Source: Congeria kusceri (Eukaryota > Mollusca > Bivalvia > Myida > Dreissenidae). From it: a stretch of 64,000 nucleotides of DNA. The position numbers were made by a program, and so were the translations under genes. The stretch is from positions 12,802,261 to 12,866,260 of the forward strand of contig CM051034.1 in NCBI GenBank assembly GCA_027627225.1. The letters are read 5' to 3'. Below are positions 50,901 to 59,900 of this stretch, in pieces. The number at the start of each line of letters is the position of its first letter. Position 1 is the first letter of the stretch. The notes under the pieces are model-generated. The model was not told the origin of the DNA, did no database searches, and saw nothing but the letters and a program-made list of their open reading frames with translations.

Positions 50901-53900
50901 TTTTGGAACAATTGACTAGCGTAATATTCCTTTTATTATATACCAGGATAAACTTCAACTGTGAATTTACCTTATTTTATTTGTTTAAAAACTACAATAA
51001 TGACTAATCATTGTAGGTATAGATTATATTTGTTTACTGATGACGTCATTAAAAAAGTAGTTCAGCTAGTATGGTTATTCGGGATTGGCAAAATAGCGAG
51101 CAGCATAATACAGGATTGTGTTTCTGTCGACATGTATTTCACAGATTGATAAAGGATGTATTTTGTTAAAATTTTAAACAGGTATATAATAAACACTGCC
51201 ATTTCACTCCTGATCTTTCTCAGTACATGTATACCATTCAATAAGTTTTTCATACAATTCCAGATCCGAGAGGACTTCCCCCATCTAGTTCAGCCAAACA
51301 CAAATGTTGTGAGAAAAATGGGCTTTCCAGATGTCATAATGCCAGGTAGGCTTCTGTGCACTTGTGTTGCCTGTTGTATGTGTGTGACTTGTACGACAAA
51401 GTACTTAATTTTTGGTAAAGGTACATAGGATATATTTATCATTAAAACGTCTCAGGGAATATGAGGAAATTAGATTAAGCAGCGGATATAAGACACACTT
51501 TCAAGCCCATTTCCTGGGAAACGGTATCTTATGCCTTATGGGTAAGATCCTTAGAACGCTCCACTAGAAGGGATCAATCTCACAACCTCCCAGTCGCAAA
51601 GGGGACACCATGTCCATTACACAACTGCCACCTTATTATATGTGTTGTTAGGTGATGTGCGCAATGACATCTACGTGACCATCATGGAAGGGGAGTTCTA
51701 CCGCGGTTCGAAGACCGCAGACAAGAACGTGGAGGTCACCATGCTGATGTGCAATAAACAGGGGGAACCACTCCAGGTAGGGTGCTACATCAGTGGACTT
51801 GTCTGCCCTTTAACTATTATATTATCTTATCATCAGACATGTCTTGTCAAATTCCGTGTTCAGTAAACATTTGGGTTTTATTTCATTATCGTGGAATAAA
51901 GGTACAATAAAAATACAGATAACATTTGTTCAAAAGTCCAAAGGGGTATGGAGCATGTTTTCTAAGCCTAGACGAATAAACGTTTCTTTATTATACTCAT
52001 ACTTAGTATTGTCACTCGCTTTTTGTACAATTTTATCATTTATAGTGGTGTGCAGTAAACATGGAGCAAATTTCACTACTTTGTTTCATATACATGTAAA
52101 CGAAAATCATACAGCTGTAACAGAATCTTAGGTTTGTAAAACTGTCCTCTTGATTGGTGGTTTGTAAACTGTAGAATGAAGATAGATGGTTTACCTTATT
52201 AGTGTAAACAGAAGTGTATTACTGAATAGTGTAAACATTGACTATTTGATTTGGCATTTCTTCATCTTGGAAACAAGATCCATTGGTGAAATCTGCATAC
52301 AAACATAGTTTCTGCAATGTTTCCCTTTGTTTCAGGATGTAATATTGTAAAACTGTACTCTTGATTGGTGGTTTGTAAACTGTAGAATGAAGATAGATGG
52401 TTGACCTGATTCGTGTAAACAGGAGTGTACGGCTGAATAGTGTAAACATTGACTATTTTATTTGGCATTTCTTAACCTTGAAAACAAGATCCCTTGGTGA
52501 AATCTGCATACAAACATAGTTTCTGCAATGTTTCCCTTTGTTTCAGGATGTAATATTGTAAAACTGTACTTTTGATTGGTGGTTTGTAAACTGTAGAATG
52601 AAGATAGATGGTTTACCTGATTAGTGTAAACAGGAGTGTACGGCTGAATAGTGTAAACATTGACTATTTTATTTGGCATTTCTTAACCTTGAAAACAAGA
52701 TCCCTTGGTGAAATCTGCATACAAACATAGTTTCTGCAATGTTTCCCTTTGTTTCAGGATGTAATACTGTAAAACTGTACTCTTAATTGGTGGTTTGTAA
52801 ACTGTAGAATGAAGATAGATGGTTTACCTGATTAGTGTAAACAGGAGTGTACGGCTGAATAGTGTAAACACTGACTATTTTATTTGGCATTTCTTCACCT
52901 TGAAAACAAGATCCCTCGGTGAAAATGCATACAAACATAGTTTCTGCAATGTTTCCGTTTGTTTCAGGATGTAATATTGTAAAACTGTACTTTTGATTGG
53001 TGGTTTGTAAACTGTAGAATGAAGATAGATGGTTTACCTGATTAGTGTAAACAGGAGTGTACGGCTGAATAGTGTAAACACTGACTATTTTATTTGGCAT
53101 TTCTTCACCTTGAAAACAAGATCCCTTGGTGAAAATGCATACAAACATAGTTTCTGCAATGTTTCCGTTTGTTTCAGGATGTAATATTGTAAAACTGTAC
53201 TTTTGATTGGTGGTTTGTAAACTGTAGAATGAAGATAGATGGTTTACCTGATTAGTGTAAACAGGAGTGTACGGCTGAATAGTGTAAACACTGACTATTT
53301 TATTTGGCATTTCTTCACCTTGAAAACAAGATCCCTTGGTGAAAATGCATACAAACATAGTTTCTGCAATGTTTCCGTTTGTTTCAGGATGTAATATTGT
53401 AAAACTGTACTTTTGATTGGTGGTTTGTAAACTGTAGAATGAAGATAGATGGTTTACCTGATTAGTGTAAACAGGAGTGTACGGCTGAATTATGTAAACA
53501 CTGACTATTTTATTTGGCATTTCTTCACCTTGAAAACAAGATCCCTTGGTGAAAATGCATACAAACATAGTTTCTGCAATGTTTCCGTTTGTTTCAGGAT
53601 GTAATAAACACTGGGTGCGGTACGCCGGGCGTATCAGATTATAAGACTCTAATTTATTACCACGAGGATAAACCGAAATGGTTTGATACCTGCAAGGTAT
53701 ACATTTTTGTTTGTGGCATTTTGTCGTACATTTGTGGCATATTGTGTTGTTTTGATCGATACTCTGTTTTAACTTTGAAAAACTAGTAATATGTTGTACG
53801 AAATATATGTTTGACATTGGTGTGTTTAATGCTACAGTTGAATTCACCATGATCTATTGTAAATGGAAACTCATATTAACATATAGCAAGTTATGCCCAT

Positions 53901-56900
53901 TCCTTAAAGTTTAAACACAATTCTTGAAGATGATGTTAAGAATCAGTATACCAAAACAGGTGCATAATTTATAAGGTTTTAATCATTCATTCTTGAAAAC
54001 ATGAGCATTATTGGTTCCAAAATTGTCACTAATTGTTTTATGAAAAGTGATGCCTTACTTCTGAGTCCGCATTGCTTGTTGACAAGTCCAGTCATATACA
54101 AAAACCTTTTCAACCACTATACAGCAGTTTCATATAACCTTCAGTGAAATGGTCAAATATAAGTGTCTTAAGTTTCATTCTGGACCTTGTTAGTAGTACA
54201 CTGCAGCTCAGCTATATTGCGATCCATTTCTTTGCGATATACGATATATCCCAATTTTTTTTCTTGCAATCCAGTCCTACAGTGGATTTATGTTTAGAAG
54301 AGACTTCCTTGAAACAGAAAGTACCATAAAAGCGTAAAGTGTCATCTTGGATTAGCTGATCCGGGACAACACTTTACGCGCAGGCATTTAGCCGGTTTTC
54401 CCACGGCACGCTTCGTATATATTCACCTGTGTGTTGTGTCTTGCCGCAGGTTGCTGTCTCCACTGAGTCAGAGTTCCGAGGGCTGCATTTGAAATTCCTC
54501 TTCAAACACAAGTCCAGAAATGAATGTAAGTTACGCTGTTGATAGACACTTGTTAATATGTTGTTGGTCGATAAGATATAAAATGTTGTTTTATGCCTAT
54601 CATATAAAATGCTCTTGGTTGTCTGCTGTTTATGAACATATTTGGGATAGGTGAGAAAACATGTTGTGTTCATAAACGTGTGCATATGAATGAATGCTTG
54701 ATGTTTTGTTTGTTATAAGTTCATAGATTAGAGAATAGCTTTTATCCCATGATCAGGCCTGCATTGATGAAATAATACCCTGTGGGATAAACTTAGCTGA
54801 ATTTTCACAATGTGGAATACGGCAAACGTGCGCATTATAATGGTGTCATCTTGCTTATTTTCGTTACCTCATTTTATGTTAATCGTGTTATTTTGTGATT
54901 TTCTTTCCCTTAATTTCAAAATAAAGAATGGGATAATTAAAAGACCTGGTAAGTGTTGATTATAGATAAGTTTATTTGCTCTGCATGAAAACGTGAACCA
55001 CTCCGCAAGGCTCGTGGTTCAGGTTTTGTAAGCCTCGCTAAATACTTTTATCTTTTATTCAACACTAACCTAGTATTCTCTATATAAATGTACATTCATA
55101 GTTTATTTTAATTTACCCACGAATGCAAAAATTTTACTGACAAAAAATTGGCAAAAATTACTTAAAATTTTGTCTGGCATTAATAGTCAGAAGTATTAAT
55201 TTTGATGCATGGATTTCTGTTATCATTTTAGCAAAAGACAAGAATGAGCGGCCATTTGCAATGGCATTTGTGAAGCTGTTGAACAAAAATGGAACCACGC
55301 TGATGGATGGTGAACATGATCTTCTTTTGTACAAGGTAATAGTGCTTTAGAATAAGAATTAAGTTTAGTTAAAATCTATTTATTTTAAATTTAAATGTGT
55401 CTAAGGCTAGAGGCATTTTGCAACACTTGAGTCAGTTTCGTGAGTGGAATCACTGTTTTGTGACTTTGAAAAAGTTCATGTGAACGCGTTATGTGTATGC
55501 ATCAAACTCATGATCTACAAGGTGGACACCACATCTCTTATATCAGTGTCACCTTAGGCAATGATTATTGTTAGATTGTTTTGAGTGGTAGTGGTACTAG
55601 TGCAAGAGAAAAAAAGAAATAAATACTTTTACATGTTTCTACTAATAATGATAATACTGACATTGATGAAGGTGATGGTCCTCTACCAAACCTGTGAAAA
55701 TGGTTCCGCTTCACTGCACAAGATGGCCACCAGAGCTAAAAATAGAAATATGTCTAAACGCCATTTTCTTCTAAACCTATGGCTAGATTTTCAAATAGTT
55801 TTAAACAAATGTTCGTTAGTGTTCCTCTACCAAACTTATTCAAATGGTTCCGCCTCAAAAGTTTTGTATACCTGTCATATTTTCTAAAGTTCTTGATCAA
55901 TCTTGATGAAACTTTACACTCTACCAAACTTATTCAAATGGTTCCGCCTCACTGCACAAAATGGCCACTAGAGCTAAAAATATAATTTGCGTTAAAGATT
56001 TGTTTTCCTGTCATGTACCCCCATCGGCAAAAACAAAAACGGCTTTAATGCGGTTTCTGCATTTTTGTCTTGTGATCAGATGATGATTATAACATAAAAG
56101 TATAATTAAATGGTTTCACAAAATGTGCAAAAATGCCACGAATGCTCTTAAATCTAACCGTCATTGTGTGAGCATTTGACCTTAATATGAGGCCTGTCGT
56201 GGGAAACCCGGGCTTAATGCATATGCGTAAAGTGTTGGCCCAGAACAGCCTGTGCAGTCAGCACAGGCTAGTCTAGTACGACACTTTCTGCATACAGTGG
56301 ATTTATGTTTAGAAGAGACTTCCTTGAAACAGAAAATACCATAAAAGTGGAAAGTGTCGTCTTGGATCAACCTGTGCAGATTGCACAGGCTCATCCGGGA
56401 CGACACTTTACGCACGTGCCTTAAGCCTGGGTTTTTTCACGACACACCTCATATGTATTTTTGTATTCCACAGATTGATTACAAGAAGGAGGACAAGGGT
56501 CAGAACCCGTACCTGGACCTACCGTCTACCATAAAGGAGCTGGAATCCTCAAATAATGTCGGCTCGGGAACTTATGGGCCCACTTCGGCAGGCACGCACA
56601 ACAAGCTGCCCAAAATTCCACTGTTTTGCGGGATGTACTCGCTGAGCTATCGAGACAGCTTCAAGATATCCACCTTCGTCTGTTCAACAAAACTGACCCA
56701 CAATGGTAAATTTGGCATTAATTTTATTCTGGTAGTCTATTCTGGTTTCATGTTATTTGTATATTTTTATGGTGTTTAGTATCCAAATAATGAGAATTCG
56801 GATATTGTATGTAGTAATTTAGGTTGATATGTATATGAATAAGTTATATGGATTAATACAACATTAAACAAGGTATTTAAACCGTTTATGTTGCTTACAC

Positions 56901-59900
56901 ATTTTATGTTGCTGGTAATGTTTACCGCATTAACAAAATAAACCCCTGTTGAATAAACTTTTCACTGTTTCAACACTGTGATATAAAGTAAACACGTGCA
57001 GTAACATGTGATTTGTTGATGTTTGTGTTGTCAGTGTACCAGTGACAGGGTTTGTGTTGTCAGTGTACCAGTGACAGGGTTTGTGTTGTCAGTGTACCAG
57101 TGACAGGGTTTGTGTTGTCAGTGTACCAGTGACAGGGTTTCCCTGAAAGCCTCAGTAAAGGTGGAAATGGTCAAATTTAGAATTTAGTCATTTAAATGTC
57201 TGGTAAAATTATATTATTGTATGTTGAAGCTTCAGTTATATCCTGGGTCAGGAAACTATTTGGTGTTTGGATACTGTTTAAAATAAAAACACTGATCCTC
57301 CAAGTAAACTGTTTATAAACACTAGCTTCGTTTATGTGCTAATGATCGTGCGACGCGGATGTCAGTCTATTCATAAAAACAAAGTGGTAATATGCACAAG
57401 TTCAATGCTTTTCATGAATAACTGTACTTCTATCAGTAATATAAATTGTCATAAACTGGACAAGTCATTCTGAAGGCCGTCTATGAAGCATGTTATGCAG
57501 TAATTGAAATTTTAAATACATACTATGTTCAACAATCTACAAACTGAAAATCACTTGGTTAGTTTCTGACCACTAACAAGTAAATTTCCATACTAAATCA
57601 TGTTACTGTGTTTATAATTTCCAATGCTTTCTCAATTTGTTGTACCAATTTATGTCCTTATAAAATTCACACTAGTAGGTTTATTACATGACCCTCCAAA
57701 TTGAAATACTTCACTGACCACAATAACGGGATTTTTTCATGCAAATATCATGCATGTGAACTACATTCTTTTTACAGGAAACTAGTGCAACAAATGTTTT
57801 TAAAATGTAAAATCTGGGAAGACACTACGCATATGCATTAAGTCCGGTTTTCCCACGACGCGCCTCATATCTTTTCTTCCCAAATCAAGTCCCAAAATTC
57901 TCAATTGATGGTTTGACTTTCAGATGTTTGCAAAGGTGTTCAGTGTAGAAACAAATACTGTTAAACTTGTAATAACCATTTTAATGATTAGTTTTTTTTC
58001 AAAACATTCTATTAATGTAGTTTTTAGCTCACCTGAGCACAACCTGCTCATGGTGAGCATTTGTGATCACCTTTCGTTTGTCGTGCGTCATGCGTCAACA
58101 TTTTCATTCAAACAACATCTCCTAAACCGCTGGGCAGATTTTCACCAAACGTCACAGGAATGATCCTTAGGTGACCCTCTTTCAAAATTGTTTAAATCGT
58201 TTCGGTCCAATGCATATGTAGATCACCAGAGCTAAAAATAGATTTAAAACTTAAAAAATCTTCTCTGAAACTGCATGGCTTAGAGCTTTCATATTTGGTA
58301 TATGGCATTTTCTAGTGGTCCTCTACAAAGATTGTTCAAATGATGCCCCTGGGGTCAAAATTGGCCACGCCCCGGGGGTCACATTGTTTATATATATTGT
58401 TTATATAGCAAAATGACTTTAAAAATCTTCTCTGAAACTGCAAGGCCCAGAGGTTTCATGTTTGGTCTGTAACATTGCATAATGGTCCTCGACAAAGATT
58501 GTTCAAATGATACCCCTGGGGTCAAAACTGGCCATGCCCGTGGTTCACATGGTTAATATAGACTTAAATAGCTAAATGACTTTGAAGATCTTCTTCTCTG
58601 AAACTACAAGGCCGAGAGGTTTGGTATTTGGTCGGTAACATTGTATAGGGGTCCTCTGCAAAGATTGTTCAAATGATGCCTATGGTGTCAAAACAGGCCA
58701 TGCCCCGGGTTCACATTGTTTATATAGACTTAAATAGCAAAATTACTTCAAAAATCTTCCCCTCTGAAACCGCATGGCCCAGTGGTTTCATATTTGGTAT
58801 GTGGCATTCTCTAGTGGTCCTCTACAAAGATTATTCAAATGATGCCCCTGGGGTCAAAACTGGCCACGCCCCGGGGGTCACATTGTTTATATAGACTTAT
58901 ATAGCAAAATGACTTTAAAAATCTTCTCCTCTGAAACTGCAAGGCCCAGAGGTTTCATATTTGGTCTGTAACATTGCATAATGGTCCTCTACAAAGATTG
59001 TTCAAATGATACCCCTGGGGTCAAAACTGGCCATGCCCCGGGGGTCACATGGTTAATATAGACTTAAATAGCTAAATGACTTTGAAGATCTTCTCTAAAA
59101 CCACAAGGCCCAGAGGTTTGGTATTTGGTCGGTAACATTGTATAGGGGTCCTCTGCAAAGATTGTTCAAATAATGCCTACGGTGTCAAAACAGGCCATGC
59201 CCCGGGGGTCACATTGTTTTTATAGACTTAAATAGCAAAATTACTTTTAAAATCTTCTCCTCTGAAACCGCATGGCCCAGTGGTTTCATAATTGGTATGT
59301 GGCATCCTCTAGTGGTCCTCTACAAAGATTGTTCAAATGATGCCCCTGGGGTCAAAACTGGCCACGCCCCGGGGGTCACATTGTTTATATAGACTTCAAT
59401 AGCAAAATGACTTTACAAATCTTCTTCTCTGAAACCACAAGGCCCAGATGTTTCATATTTAGTATGTAACATTGCATAGTGGTCCTCTACAAAGATTGTT
59501 CAATGATGCTACTGGGGTCAAAACTGGCCCCCCCCCCGGGGGGGTCACATGGTTTATATAGACTTAAATAGCTAAATGACTTTTAAAGTCTTCTTCTCTG
59601 AAACGGCAAGGCCCAGAGGTTTGGTATTTGGTTGGTAACATTGTACAGGGGTCCTCTACAAAGATTGTTCAAATGATGCCCCTGGGGTCAAAACTGGCCA
59701 CGCCCCGGGGGTCACATTGTTTATATAGACTTAAATAGCAAAATTACTTCAAAAATCTTCTCCTCTGAAACTGCAAGGCCCAGTAGTTTCATATTTGGTA
59801 TGTAATATTGTATTGTGGCCCTCTACAAAGATTGTTCAAATGATGCCCCTGGAGTAGAAAGTTGCCACTCCCTGAAACTGCAAGACCCAGATCTTTATAC

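Noticed and set aside
52783..53850. Minus-strand frame of 355 codons with a 70-residue repeat
   Set aside because: Shadow of the 210-bp (70-codon) acceptor array, antisense to DOCK intron 15 and exon 16.
47600..55560. tRNA genes suggested by A- and B-box-like sequences
   Set aside because: No complete cloverleaf, and three diverged copies share non-tRNA tails; better explained as SINEs.
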